Part shown: one piece after another, positions 23,809 through 35,700 of the stretch
Layout: the number at the start of each line of letters is the position of its first letter
Numbering within the stretch: the first letter of the stretch is position 1
From: Cryptomeria japonica
Lineage: Eukaryota; Streptophyta; Pinopsida; Cupressales; Cupressaceae
Direction: 5' to 3'
Assembly: GCF_030272615.1 (NCBI RefSeq)
Contig: NC_081415.1
Coordinates: 416,234,757 to 416,298,756 of the forward strand
Length of the DNA: 64,000 nucleotides
Position numbers and translations under genes: made by a program
Notes under the pieces: generated by a model
Told to the model about the DNA's origin: nothing
The model's input: only the letters and a program-made list of their open reading frames with translations
Database searches by the model: none

Positions 23809-24284
23809 TGTTAGAGTTTCAAGCAGATCCGAAGCAAATATGAACTAACAATTATATGCAGATTTAAATACAAAAGATAAAGAAATAAAATAGGACATAG
23901 ATAACATAGAGATTTAACGTGGTTCACCCAGAATGGGTTACATCCACCATACACAGTCGTCCAATCTTTCTTATTATCCTGCAAAAAATAGTACATCAAC
24001 CCTTACCATGCCTTAAGCATCCTAGCCGCTTATAACATGCGTTTTTAGGGAAATAAACAAAGTCGGCCCTTCTTAGGGTTTTATTACAATATTGGTTTTC
24101 ATCAATGAAAAACGGCAAAAAAAAATTTCCCGGGGGCTCCCCCCCCCAAACCCCTACTTTTCTCGGGGGTTGCTACCCCCAAACCCCTGCCCGGGGCCCA
24201 GCCCAACCCAACCCAGCCCCGGACCCTGGCAAGGATATGTGCTGAGTGTATAGTACTTTGTTGATCAGTCGCCACATTTTAACA
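23809..24284 (-). repeat. T1 right (5') LTR
   Basis: 476 bp. It is about 80 bp longer than the left copy because of an extra run of CCCC/GGGG-rich sequence (about 24125-24235). It ends TTTTAACA and is followed by GAATG (24285-24289), the right copy of the target duplication. Confidence 0.95.
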
Positions 24285-24830
24285 GAATGCTCGAATCAAA
24301 AGGATAGGGACATATGTCCTCAATATAAAAATTGTGTGATGATGTCCTCTTATTTTTTATATTGTCTAATTCTTGTCTCAATTATCTCAATTCACTCAAA
24401 ACGAGATCATTCGTAGGTATAGGTTTTGATTTTTTCATAGATCTCTTGTATTTTGGTTACAAGTAGAAAGGTCTAAGATGTTTTATCCTCTCATCATTAT
24501 TTGTCTTTGTATGCTTAGATTCACTATCTCTCAATTTATCAAAATCAGGTGGCAATTTAATTCCTTTATTAGCAATGGCTTTGAAGTACGCTCGTAGATC
24601 ACGTTTAATCACCTCTTTAAGAAGTTTAGTAAATCTATGATTGTGAAATGATTTTTCAATGGTGGATTGAGTTATTTCTTTATCGCTCATTTCTCTTGTT
24701 TCACTAGTCACAACGCTAATGTGTTCTTCTTCCTCAAAACTAATAAGATTGTCTCCATTTTGAAACAAACAATTTTGAAACATTTTGTTTCTCATATTAG
24801 GAGACAAAAAATTGTTCTGATCTTTGACCT
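24285..24830 (-). pseudogene. G2 Gag N-terminal part
   Basis: The frame 24457-24807 encodes an acidic start (NLISFEEEEHISVV) and a helix, FTKLLKEVIKRDLRAYFKAI, followed by KGIKLPPDFDKL. This corresponds to G1 Gag (IFIKHNPIALLKTLLEHGAQ, LPPEFN). Between 24285 and 24456 the Gag continues towards the core at 19293 but is broken by stops. No zinc finger is expected in this part. Confidence 0.7.
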
Positions 24831-26026
24831 AGGACTAGAGCTATGACAATGTATGAGACTTAGGATGGAATGCAAACCCTAAAAATGTAGACTCAACTAT
24901 ATGATAGGATACTTATGATGTGAGGCTCTAAATGAGCATCTGATGACCAACAGTGAACCTAGTATGATAAAATGCAAGTATTCAAGGCAACTCTAGGTCT
25001 GCAGGAAATTGTGATGGATAGACACAAGGACAAGTCATCAAGAGAGGGTGTGATAAGTAGGATATGATGAGCTCCAAGTGGACCACCCAACTCAAAGATG
25101 CTAAAACATTCCCTAACTCAAGGATGATGTGCCTCAAGTGATACAAGAGGATTGATATCCAATGTTTGTTTCAAGACCTTTTAAGAGTGACCTAAATGCA
25201 AGGCTAAGATTTGTTTGACCAATGAATGAGTGCAAGGACTGAATATGCAATCAGATGAATTGATCTAAAGGATGCAAGAACTAAAGGTGTGATGCAAGGG
25301 CTAAATGTATGATTGAAAGGGATGATCCAAATATGCAAGGACTAGGTATGACTAAGTGAGATATGCAAGGATAAAAGGTGCGACTAGGTAGAATGATGTG
25401 ACTATGCAAGGACCTAAAAGGTGTGGCAAGCTATAATGATGTGACTTATGCAAGAACCTAAAAATATCATAATTGCATAATGATATCCCAAGACACATGG
25501 AAGAGATGTCTCTACAAGGTTACTGGTGTTGAGAGATAAGATGGTCAAATGTATTGTCCTCTGTTATGTGCTTATGATAAGGCTCTTCTAAAAAAGAAAG
25601 ATTGTGATCTCAAGGGTTCAAGTTTAAATTCTATTGTAAGACCATTTTGGAAGTGTTCATAATGATGTTCAAATATATGATGTTTCAATAAAAGTATGAT
25701 TTTTATATAAGTGTCTCCTCTTCTGAATAACCTTTGGGTTGTACTATCTTTTCCTAGGATGACAATATATGACTTCTTCAAGAACTTGTGGGATTTTTAA
25801 ATGTGGGGCATAGGTGTGCTGCTAGATGGACCAATGAGAGTACATGTTTAATGTAAAAGTTTCAAGTGTGGTGTTGATTTGTTGATTGGAAATGTTTTTT
25901 TTTAACACATATGCAAGACACGCCAAACAAATTTTTTGTGATATTGCAATGAGATAAACATACATTCAAGCACAATCCTAAGGTTTGGCCAAGACAATAC
26001 TTATTGAATCCTCTTGCCCAGAATAT
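24831..26026 (-). other. G2 leader with ATGCAAGGA-type repeats
   Basis: Non-coding. Between 25200 and 25470 a motif ATGCAAGGACTAAA, varied, recurs at about 30-60 bp spacing with GTGATG or GTGACT between copies. The right end (GGCCAAGACAATACTTATTG) matches the G1 leader near 8617-8637. The small ORFs in it show no recognisable domain. Confidence 0.55.
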
Positions 26027-27079
26027 TGTTAGGTCCCAGAGACAACTGAGAGGGAGGGGGGGTGAATCAGTTATCAAATAAATTCAAACCAAAAACAACT
26101 TAACCAACCTTAATGCTTAATACCGGTAAACCAAACTTTATGTCGGTAGACAGTTTATTAGTTAATTGCAGTATCGGTAAAGATTAATGCATGAAACAGA
26201 AAGACAATAACAACCACAACACATAACACCAATATTTGTATGTGGAAACCCTGTAAGGGGAAAAACCATGGTGGGAAACCTTACCCACAATCAGATGATA
26301 CTACTACATATAGTATGTGTATACAAATGGGGTTTGCACATGCAGAAAGGCCAAGCGCTTAGAGCTCACTGCTCAAACACAAATAGGAGTCACACTGACT
26401 AGAATTGAATGGTTAAATTCATTAATGATGTACTGCTCAAAATATCATCTTCATATGCTGGATTCAATACCGGTTCAGTTCTTATATGCCTTCACTAAAA
26501 CCTTGCTTCACCTTCAAATGATGTCTATGTGTATAGCTCTTCTTATTCTTGCATATACCTTCTTAAAATTCCTTTTCCCAATCACATATCGATCTTACAT
26601 ATATACCATAACCTAAGACCAATTTTAGTAGGTTGGCTCTAAAAAATATTACAATAAAAACAATTTACAAGTAAATCAATAACTGATGCAATATCCGATT
26701 CAACATGTTGACTTAATGAATTTACAATAACAACAAAATCATCTCCAAAGAGTGTCATGCTGATCTGGAATAGATAAGCTCGTCGGTGCTTATTCTAGAC
26801 CTATTTGTCGGTAATAGCAAATATGCAAACACAAATATACCAATGAACAAATCACCAAGACAAAGTGTCCAAATGATGTCTTCGACATAACCAAGTGTTT
26901 TCCATGTCATTCCAAGTGTCGGTGAACAATATATCCTGTCGGTGTACCAGATACCGGTGACTGTGCATAAGTCACTTGCCGATGAACGTTGCCAATCCTC
27001 CAAAGTGTCAAAGTTGATAAGAGTTAATAGGTGTTGACATCAATGACAAAACCATATCAACATATCCAAAATACCAACA
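26027..27079 (-). repeat. S1 left (3') LTR
   Basis: TGTTAGGTCCCAGAGACAAC to ATACCAACA, 1053 bp, matching 31666-32732 closely. It carries a G-run, GTGAATCAGTTATC and several ACCGGT-like motifs. It is followed by the polypurine tract at 27080-27091. Confidence 0.95.
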
Positions 27080-27439
27080 ATCTCCCCCTTTGGCATTGAT
27101 GGCAACACAAGATGGAAAAACCATCAAAGGGCCAAAACAGAAATGTCAAATACCAAAAACCAACAATCTCCCAAAAGAGATCATAACCAGAAATCAAAAT
27201 TCAGATACAGAGAGTAATCAATCTCTCCCAAAGTAACAATCTCTCCCAACATGTGTTATCCTTGTGTTTTTCCATATCAATCTCTCCCCCTTTGACATCA
27301 AATGCCAAAGACAATACAAAAACTAGGTTCAAATACAAAATACCAACCAATTCAGTATACCAACTACTCCCCCTGAGAAGTAGCTCTCCTCATCAAAGTT
27401 GGGATAAAATATTTCTCTATTAATTCTGTCGGTTGATGA

Positions 27440-28329
27440 CAAACATCAACTGTCTAAGTCTCTACCGGTGGGGGTATGACCTCAAGCTGATCTCTAAGAT
27501 ATTCAAAAGTCTCCTTAGGCAAAGGCTTAGTGAAAATATTTGCAATCTGCTCTTTAGTATTCACATAAACCAGTTTTACTTCTTTTGCTTCAACATTCTC
27601 TTTCAAAAAATTCAATTTGATAGAAACATGTTTGATTTTAGAATGTAGTACCGGATTCTTAGATATATCAATTGTTGCAGTGTTATCACAATAGATAGTT
27701 AGAGTTTCCTTTCATTTTACCTTTATGTCCTTCAACATTTGCATAAGTCATAATACCTATGTATAGTTAGTTGCTGCTGCAACATATTCTGATTCTGTTG
27801 TTGATAAAGATGTGCAACTTTTTTTCTTACTCGACCAAGAAATTAATCTGCTTCCAAGAAAAAATGCTCTGCATGTGGTGTTTTTTCTGTTATCCACATC
27901 TCCTGCCCAATTTGCATCTATGTATGCACTTAATTCAAAGTTTTCATCTCTAGGATACCATAAGCCAAGGTTTGTAGTGCCTTGTAAGTACTAGAAAATC
28001 CTTTTTACTATTGATTCATGATTTTCTCTAGGATTACTCTAAAATCTTGAAATAATACATACTACATTCATAATATCAGGTCTTGTTTGTGTCAAATACA
28101 GTAGGCCTCATATCATAGATTTGTACCTAGTCGGATTAACATGTGTAGATTCATCCCTTAGTGATAATTTGTCATTTGTAGTCATAGGTGTGCTTACCGG
28201 TTTAGAGTTCTCCATCCCAAATTTCTTTAGTAACTCTTTCAAGTACTTGGATTGACTCAAGAATATACCTTTATCAGTCTATGAAATCTGCAATCCTAAA
28301 AATAATTTTATCTCTCCAATCATAGACAT
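27440..28329 (-). pseudogene. S1 RT C-terminus and RNase H
   Basis: The minus-strand frame carries FLGLQIS, GIFLSQSKYLKELLKKFGM, KPVSTPMTTN, then the RNase H part with NAYIDANWAGD, TESEYVAAATN, YCDNTATIDISKNP and IANIFTKPLPKETFEYL. The frame is the same as that of the upstream RT and stays the same to 27504, with several stops but no frameshift visible. It would degrade template RNA, and its acidic residues (IDANW, TESEY, CDNTAT) are present. Because of the stops no long ORF marks it. Confidence 0.82.
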
Positions 28330-29298
28330 TTAAAATTCTTGTTGCATTTCAATAGAAAAGTCTTTACATAGTCCATCTTCTCCTCCAAAGATTATATCAT
28401 CAACAAAAACTTCTATAACCAAGATGTCATCATTAGTCACTTTATAGTATAAGTTGTTGGCAGCATTACCTTTAGAAAAAACAATCTTCAAAAGATATTT
28501 ATCCAATCTAGCATACCAAGCTCTTGGAGCTTGCTTCAACCCATATAAAGATTTCCTTAACCTGCAAACCATATCTTTGTTATCTGTCAAAGAAAATCCA
28601 TCAAGTTGCTCAATGTAAACTTCTTCTTCAAGATCTCCATTCAAAAATGCACATTTAATATCCATTTGATATACTTTGTAGTTCTTGTGTGTTGTAAAAG
28701 CCAAGAATAATTGGACTGCCTCAACTCTAGATACTGGTGCAAAGGTTTCATTATAATTAATTCCTTCTTTCTAAGAATATCCCTTACACACTAGTCTTGC
28801 TTTATTTTTTATTACCTTACCATCTTCATTAAGTTTGTTTCTGAATACCCATTTTGTTCCAATTACATTTTTTTCTTTAGGTCGGGGAACTAATGTCCAT
28901 GTGTTATTCTTTTCAATTTGTTCTAATTCCTCTTCCATAGCTTTAATCCAGTGCTTATCTTCACATGCCTCATTAATTGATGATGGTTCAATTTGAGAAA
29001 TAAGACATACCTCTTCATTGGCCAGTCTTCCTCTTGTCATAACTCCTTGATACTTGTTCCCAATTATCGGATTTTCAGAGTGATTCAGTCTTACATACCG
29101 GGTTGTCTTTGTTTGTTGTTGTTCCTCAGTTATAGTGGAATTTTCAGATGATACTGGTGTAATTGGATCTTCGTTCTATATCGGTGGGTTCAATGTAGGT
29201 TCATTTGTCAGTCTCTCTGTTGCCGGTTCAAAGTCTATAGACCTTGAAGTTCCTCTAAATTGTTCATCAATCTTCACATTTGTACTCTCAACAATTTT
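28330..29298 (-). pseudogene. S1 reverse transcriptase with linker
   Basis: The part 28771-29040 covers the linker and RT N-terminus (HWIKAMEEELEQIEKNNTWT, GTKWVFRNKLNEDGKV, ARLVCKGYS). A TAG at 28771-28773 sits where GYSQ is usual (CAG-to-TAG). The part 28330-28704 continues in frame with YQMDIKCAFLNGDLEEEVYI, KSLYGLKQAPRAWYARLD and the catalytic box VFVDDIIFGG. A further stop follows at 28330. The catalytic Asp pair is present. Confidence 0.87.
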
Positions 29299-30525
29299 CT
29301 ACAATCTCTTGTTAAAACATCTATATGCTTTTCTCTTAGTTGAATAACCAAGAAATATTCCTTCATCACTTCTAGGATCAAATTTGCCAATATACCCATC
29401 TCTTCTAATATAGCATTTACTTACAAATATTCTGAAATATTTAAGAGTAGGAGTAATCCCAAACCATAGTTCATGAGGGGTCTTACCGGTTTCACCTTTG
29501 ATGTGAACTTTGTTGAATGTATAGACCATTGTGCTTACTGCCTCTCTCCAATATACATGTGGTAGATTTTCTTCTGATAACATACTTCTAGCTGCATCCA
29601 AGATAGTTATGTTTTTCCTTTCTACAACTCCATTCTGTTGTGGTGTCCGGGGTGCTGATAATTGTCTTCTAATTCCATTCACTTCACATAATGTATTAAA
29701 TTCCTTAGATGTAAATTCACCTCCTTGATATGATCTCAGACATTTGATTTTCTTGCCGGTTTCATTTTCTACCATCACCTTGAATAGTTTGAACTTCCCA
29801 AGTGCTTCTGATTTTTCTCTAAGAAAAGTAACCCAACACATTCTAGAATAGTCACCAATGATTAGCATGAAATATCTATCACTTTGTAAACTTTTAGTTC
29901 TAGCTGGACCACATAAATCAGTATGAATTAAGTCAAGAGCATTATTGGATTTTTCTAGAATACTTTTAAAAGATGCTCTAACTTGTTTTCCAAATTGACA
30001 TTCCTTACATACCAGATTCTGAGGTTTAACAATCTTAGGTAAATCTCTAACTACCTTAGTTGTACTGATTTTCACAATGCAATCAAAATTTACATGACTG
30101 AGTCTCTTATGCCATAGCCAACTTTCATCAATATGTGCAATCAAGCATGTCTTTTCACTGTTATTCAAATGAAAGATATTATCTCTAGTTTGATTACCGG
30201 TTGCAATTTCCAAACCAGTTTTGTTCATAATTTTGCATTTTCCATTCTTGAATTATAACTGAAATCCTTTTTCAACTAATTGACCAACACTCAAAATATC
30301 ATGCTTTAAACCTTCAACATAGTAAACATTGTCAGTATTATGCTTACCATCAAGAGATATCGTACCTTTTCCTTTGATCAAACAAGCTTTATCATCTCCA
30401 AATCTTACCAGACCTCCATTATATTCCTGAAAAGTCAAGAATTTGCTTTTGTCACCAATCATATGATGTGAACATCCTGAATCAATGATCCATTCATCCT
30501 TAACTTCAATTTTAGTTGTCAGGGC
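29299..30525 (-). pseudogene. S1 protease and integrase
   Basis: Protease: DEWIIDSGCSHHMIGDKSKF at about 30440-30500, with the D-S-G active site intact. Then the GAG-pre-integrase zinc finger (HKRLSHVNFD...CKECQFGK) and integrase core: first Asp in LIHTDLCGP, second position LRSYQGGEF and Glu in PQQNGVVERKN. Relatives have LRSD(N/Q)GGEF, so the second catalytic Asp is Tyr and integrase is inactive. The tail (DEGIFLGYSTKRKAYRCFN) is typical of copia. Stops at 30253-30255 and 29299-29301 break the frame, which does not shift. An acidic spacer follows upstream of RT. Confidence 0.9.
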
Positions 30526-31608
30526 CTATTCTACCGGTTGAACAGTTGGTGTCGATTGATCTTCTATTATAGCAACAAAGACCCATCCATTGTTTGTTGA
30601 ATCCTCATCAGAATCATTAGTGACTCCTTCATCAGCAAGATAACAAGATTTGTCTTTATTCTTCTTAAATCTATATCTCTGATATTCAGGGTTAGGCTTG
30701 TATGTTCTTCTAGCTTCTTCTCTTAGTCTAGCATGTCTATCAGGGCATCTTGAAGCCATATGACCAATTTTATTATAGTTAAAGCATTTAAAGGGTGCTT
30801 TACCTTCATACTTACTTCCAACTGGACCTTTAGGCATTTTTCTTGCAAATAGTGCTTCAAGTTCTTCAAGTTCTTCATTTTCTCTCCTGCTTTCTTCAAG
30901 TTCTCTTGCATAAAAGGCTTTCCAATCAGATTTGTCAAATGATGGTGCAGATTATGTTGATGCCTTAAAGGATAAATCTATCTTTATCGTAGTAACGAGA
31001 CCAAATTCCTCAATTTCAAAAGCTGAAAGTTTTCCAATCAATGTGTCCCTAGTTACTGATGTATTAGGCATTGTTCTTAACTCATTTATAGCAGTAAATT
31101 TCATTTTATATGCCAGTGGCAATCCTCTTAAAACTTTTGAAACAATTTCATCTTCACTTAAGGTTCCTCCACAACATTTAATACCCAAAACAATTTCATT
31201 TACTCTTTCCATAAAAGCATAAATCCTTTCATCTTCTTCCATTTTCAGATTTTCATACCTGACCCGGAAGCTTTCAAGTTTTGCAATTTTGACTGTGGAA
31301 TCTCCTTCATTCAATGTTTCCAAATGGTCCCAAATAGCTTTAGCAGTATATCTATCTGATAATCCCATGATTTGTTGATATGATAATGCGCTCAAAAGTG
31401 CTTCCCTTGCTTTGCAATCATTTTCCTCATGTTTTCCTAAGGTAGGTGGATTAGGTTGACTTTGAGTAGGAGCAATACAGCCATTCTTTGTAACATCCCA
31501 GATGTCCTTTCTAATGCAATTTAGATGTGTCTCCATCCTAATCTTCCATATGCCATAGTTGGTTCCATCAAGTTTAGGACTGTCCTTCCTCAAATAGTTA
31601 GTAGACAT
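30526..31608 (-). pseudogene. S1 Gag with defective zinc knuckle
   Basis: The frame starts MSTNYLRKDSPKLDGTNYGI (31608) and gives 218 codons of UBN2-type copia Gag (WKIRMETHLNCIRKDIWDVT, SEDEIVSKVLRGLPLAYKMK) to a TAA at 30952-30954. After the stop the same frame continues with a Glu-rich helix and the knuckle CFNYNKIGHMASRC. The usual CxxC is CFNY here (second Cys to Tyr, fitting G-to-A). It ends in an acidic linker before protease, at a TAG at 30526-30528. It would build the virus-like particle. Confidence 0.9.
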
Positions 31609-31651
31609 TGGATCTTCTCAAGCTATTAAACTTCTGCAAAAAGAGGACTAA

Positions 31652-31664
31652 GCTTTGATACCAA
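31652..31664 (-). other. S1 primer-binding site, initiator tRNA-Met
   Basis: Minus strand TGGTATCAAAGC, one change from TGGTATCAGAGC, immediately inside the right LTR. Confidence 0.88.
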
Positions 31665-31665
31665 T

Positions 31666-32732
31666 TGTTAGGTCCCGGAGACAACTAAGAGGGGGGGGTG
31701 AATCAGTTGTTAAATAAATTCAAACCAAAAACAACTTAACCAACCTTAATGCTTAATACCGATAAACCAAACTTTATGCCGGTAGACAATTTATCAGTTA
31801 ATTGCAATACTGGTAAAGATTAATGCATGAAATAGAAAGACAATAACATCCACAACACATAACATCAATATTTGTACGTGGAAACCCTGCAAGGGGAAAA
31901 ACCACGGTGGGAAACCTTACCCACAATCAGATGATACTACTGCAGATAGTATGTGTATACAAATGGGGTCTGCACATGCAGAATGGCCAAGCGCCTAGAG
32001 CTCATTGCTTAAACACAAATAGGAGTCACACTGACTACAATAGGATGGTTAAATCCAATAATGATGTACTGCTCAAAATAGCATCTTCATATGCTGGATT
32101 CAGTACTAGTTCAGTTCTGATATGCCTTCACAAAAACCTTGCTTCACCTTTAAAAATGTCTGCGTGTATAGCTCTGCTTATTCTCGTATATACCTTCTTA
32201 CAATTATTTTTCCCAATCGCATATCGATCTTACAAATAAGATCTTACATATATACCATAACCTAAGACCAATTTTAGTAGGTCAGCTCTAAAAGATATTA
32301 CAATAAAAATAATTTACAAGTAAATCAATAACCAATGCAATATTCGATTCAACATGTCGGCTTAATGCATTTACAATAACAACAAAATCATCTCCAAAGA
32401 GTGTCGTGCTGATCTGGAATAGATAAGCCTGTCGGTGCTTATTCTGGACCTATTTGTCAGTAACACCAAATATGCAAAAATGAATATACCAATGAACAAA
32501 TCACCAAGACAAAGTGTCCAAATGATGTCTTTGACATAACCAAGTGTTTTCCATGTCATTCCAAGTGTCGGTGAACAATATATCCTGTCGGTGTACCAGA
32601 TACCGGTGACTGTGCATAAGTCACTTGCTTGCCGGTGAACATTGCCAATCCTCCAAAGTGCCAGAGTTGATAAGAGTTAATAGGTGTTGACATCAATGAC
32701 AAAACCATATCAACATATCCAAAATACCAACA
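31666..32732 (-). repeat. S1 right (5') LTR
   Basis: 1067 bp, TGTTAGGTCCCGGAGACAAC to ATACCAACA. Compared with the left LTR it shows many transitions and small indels (for example an extra CTTG near 32627), so the insertion is not very recent. Confidence 0.95.
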
Positions 32733-33529
32733 AATACCACATTCAATTAGACAGATAGAAGCTTGGTAGCACTGGCTCCCCCTCCATGGCTCTCACTTCT
32801 TGGGCATACCAAGCTTCAAATTTCTAAATACCCGAAGATCTCGAGATATTTTCTATCTCAAGTTGAAGGGTACATTAGGGGTTTCTTCAGCATGGATGTA
32901 TCACAATGTTTGAGTCAACAAGTAGAAGGTAAGGCTGCTAAAACAATTTAGCTATTAGTGGGGGAACTTCAGTGGAACCCAATGTCTACCCATGTGGTGA
33001 TGACTCATTTAAGAACCCATTCCCAGTCCTCAAAAGGATTTTTATGAGTGTAGATACTAAAGGAAAACCATCGATGTAGATACACGTCACCAAGCAGTCA
33101 CGACTTTCACCTAACTTATTAATTCATATAGCAGGCTGAAGAAGTATTGCTTGGTTCGTTCCCTCTCACTGGCCAAAATGATACTTGGGAGGCAAGCCCT
33201 CTACAAAAAAATAAAAAACTTGAGTGTCACTAACACTTTTCTCTTACACCTAGGACTACGAGAGCCAGGGGAGAGGATCTAGTGTGTATTAACAGTAGGT
33301 CCGATCACACGCAGAAGTGTGTCAATCACATAAAACACATATTCGTTTTAAGCTCAAATCCAAAAGTGATTTAACTACTAAAACAAAGACACGTTCTTTC
33401 AAGTTTCAATATTTGACAATGTCCTACATGAAATCATTAGTAGCTTCAATATATGTCTTCGACAAGCGAGAATTGATACCCTGCACAAGATGAAAGACCT
33501 AAAATTAGTCTCCAAAATCAAAACAAACA

Positions 33530-34420
33530 CATCAAACAATCACACCCTATGACTAACTAACAAAATTGATCTAAATTAACAAATTAAAATCTAAAACTAA
33601 TCTAAATAAACAAATTAAAAATCTAAACCTAAATTAACCAATTAAAATCTAAGCTAATAAATTAAAAATCTAAACTAATTAAAAACTTAAAAAAAACTAA
33701 ATTAAATTAAAATAAAGAAAGAAATCTAATTAAGAATAAATTTAAAAAACTAAAACTAAAGTAAATTACACTAAATTAAAAAAAAAAAAACCAAATTTAA
33801 AATTTAAAAACTAAAACTTAAAAACCAAATTTAAAATAAAAACTAAATCTAAATTAAATTAAAGAAAACTAAAACTAGATGAAAAAAATAAAACTAAAAA
33901 CAAAGCTTAACCAAAAAAACAAAAACTTCATGCATGAAACAAATAAATTAAAAAAATAAAATTAAGTAAAAATTAAAACTAAAAATTAAAAAAATAAAAT
34001 CTAAAAAACTAAAGAAATTAAAAACAAAAAATTAAATAGGGCAGCCCACATGGTACCGAAGGATGTTGCACGTCAATGTCACCGGTCACATTAAAAAATT
34101 TATCCGGCGCACTGCAATTTATAAGGGGTCGCTATACCCGATTCCTGCAATCTAAAACAAAACAAAACAAAAAAATCTAAAATTAAATGAAAAAATAAAA
34201 CTAAAAAAACTAAAAAAATAAAGAAAACCAAAACTTCATGTAGGCACAAAAAAAAAATTCACACACACAACAAATAAATAAAAAATTAAAGTAAAACTAA
34301 AAACTACAAAAAGTAAAATCTAAAACTAAAACTAAAGAAATTAAAATCTAAAACTAAATGGAAAAAAAACAAAAAAATTAAAACAATCAAAATATCAAAA
34401 CTTCCTAGGCATTTGCACAG
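33530..34420. repeat. A-rich low-complexity tract in the G2 leader/LTR
   Basis: About 900 bp made largely of AAACTAAA-, AATTAAAAA- and TCTAAA-type words on the plus strand, with very few T-runs or Gs, so it is strongly strand-asymmetric. A short GC-richer island (34040-34140) interrupts it. G1 has no such tract at the matching place. No ORF of note. Confidence 0.75.
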
Positions 34421-35504
34421 AATGAGTTTGATTTTTGTAAGCAACGTGGGCTTTTTTTGGCAGAGATTTTGAGGCACATTTATTTGATAGGGAAGATTGA
34501 AATATTTTTGTTGTTGTTTGAATTAATGCCTTTGCAGATTGAAATGTAACGATTGTAGGATATGCAAAAGTAGATTTGTTGAAAAGAAGTTGCAGTTAAG
34601 GCGTGGAGTCACAGGCAATGAACCATTTGAAAGATGCTTAAAAACGTGCACACATAGGTAGTAAAAATGTATTTTAATTTAGACCAAGAGCTATGCATAG
34701 GTAAAATAAATGCCCATACATGCACAATGAATTCTCATACAAGAATAATAATCTCATGCCTCATGCAATAATAATCACATAACCAGCGAATGCAGCCAAT
34801 AAACCAATAGTCACAGACAATGGTAATTAGAGATTCAACCTGCAAGCAAAAACATTTAACCTTCAAGCAATCCCGCAAATAACACATCAAAAATCCACAA
34901 ACAAACCTGCAAACAAAATGGATAAGAATTTTAAAATTATATCAAACGAAAACCAAACAATTGAAAGGACAAGTACATGTCCCACTGGGCGTGCTAATTG
35001 TAGATGAGGGAAATGGGTCGAGAAAAAAGATTCAAACTTCCAACATCAACAATGAAGTACCTGCGAGCAACATACATGCAAAAACGAATATTTAAACTAA
35101 AACACACATGCATGCTACGAAATCCTACTTCATTGCACTTCTATCAACCAAGATCTTGTGTTAAGAATGATTCTCTCATAAGCACACACACAAGAGGCTA
35201 TGGTGAATGAAGATTTGAGATGAAAACAAAGTAATAAGAAATGCAAGTTTGATCAAGAAAGTAAAAATGCAAGAGTGCATGAAAGATATCAAAAGATGCA
35301 AACAATGGATGATCCCCAAATGAGGTAGAGAGTTTGTTTAAATAGAAGTTCTCTGGGTGAATCCAGATTATGGGATGAATGTGGGATAAAGAATAGGTCT
35401 TGAGAGTTTGATCCCTCATGTGTGAGGTGGATGTAAATGGGTAGAGGAGAAAGAATAAATAAATAATGTAAATGCTCATGCATGTATTTGTGAAAATGGA
35501 TATA

Positions 35505-35700
35505 TAGTATTATTATTATTAAATATATAGATGATAGATGATAAATAGATATTAGAATAATAATATTATTAGATGATGAATGAAGTAATAATATTAATGA
35601 ATTAATGATGGATAAATAATAATTTAATAATAATATTAATGATAATATTAATAATGGATAATATTGATGATAAATGATCTAATAGATGGAATAATGCATG
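35505..35700. repeat. AT-rich degenerate microsatellite in the G2 LTR
   Basis: Repeated AATAATATTA/ATGATGGATAA words on the plus strand, a trinucleotide-like (ATT/ATG)n tract with many variants. No coding meaning. Confidence 0.6.

Larger units (their letters stand above)
19294..24284 (-). mobile_element. T1, Ty1/copia retrotransposon, nearly complete
   Basis: 4991 bp with two LTRs, a perfect 5-bp target duplication GAATG, a perfect initiator tRNA-Met primer-binding site, and gag, protease, integrase, RT and RNase H in copia order on the minus strand. Damage is limited: two in-frame stops (22748 and 21578), one near 21150, and frame changes near 21280 and 20205. Catalytic residues of protease, integrase and RT are all retained. 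It sits in G2 gag. By gag and RT style it fits the Tork-like part of copia, but this sub-lineage call is inference. Confidence 0.95.
26027..32732 (-). mobile_element. S1, Ty1/copia retrotransposon (Sire-like), complete but decayed
   Basis: 6706 bp, with LTRs of 1053 and 1067 bp, an initiator tRNA-Met-type primer site and a polypurine tract AAAGGGGGAGAT. Flanking bases are AATAT (left) and AATAC (right), a 5-bp duplication with one change. Coding order is gag, protease, integrase, RT, RNase H on the minus strand, with every recognisable part from 31608 to about 27440 in one frame, interrupted only by stops. LCKDF...MQQEF and the FVDDIIFGG box fit the Sire branch (inference). Integrase has lost a catalytic Asp and the Gag knuckle a Cys. 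Confidence 0.93.

Noticed and set aside
35004..35483. Small ORFs in the G2 LTR
   Set aside because: They are short, have no domain, and lie in LTR sequence shared with no protein-coding relative.
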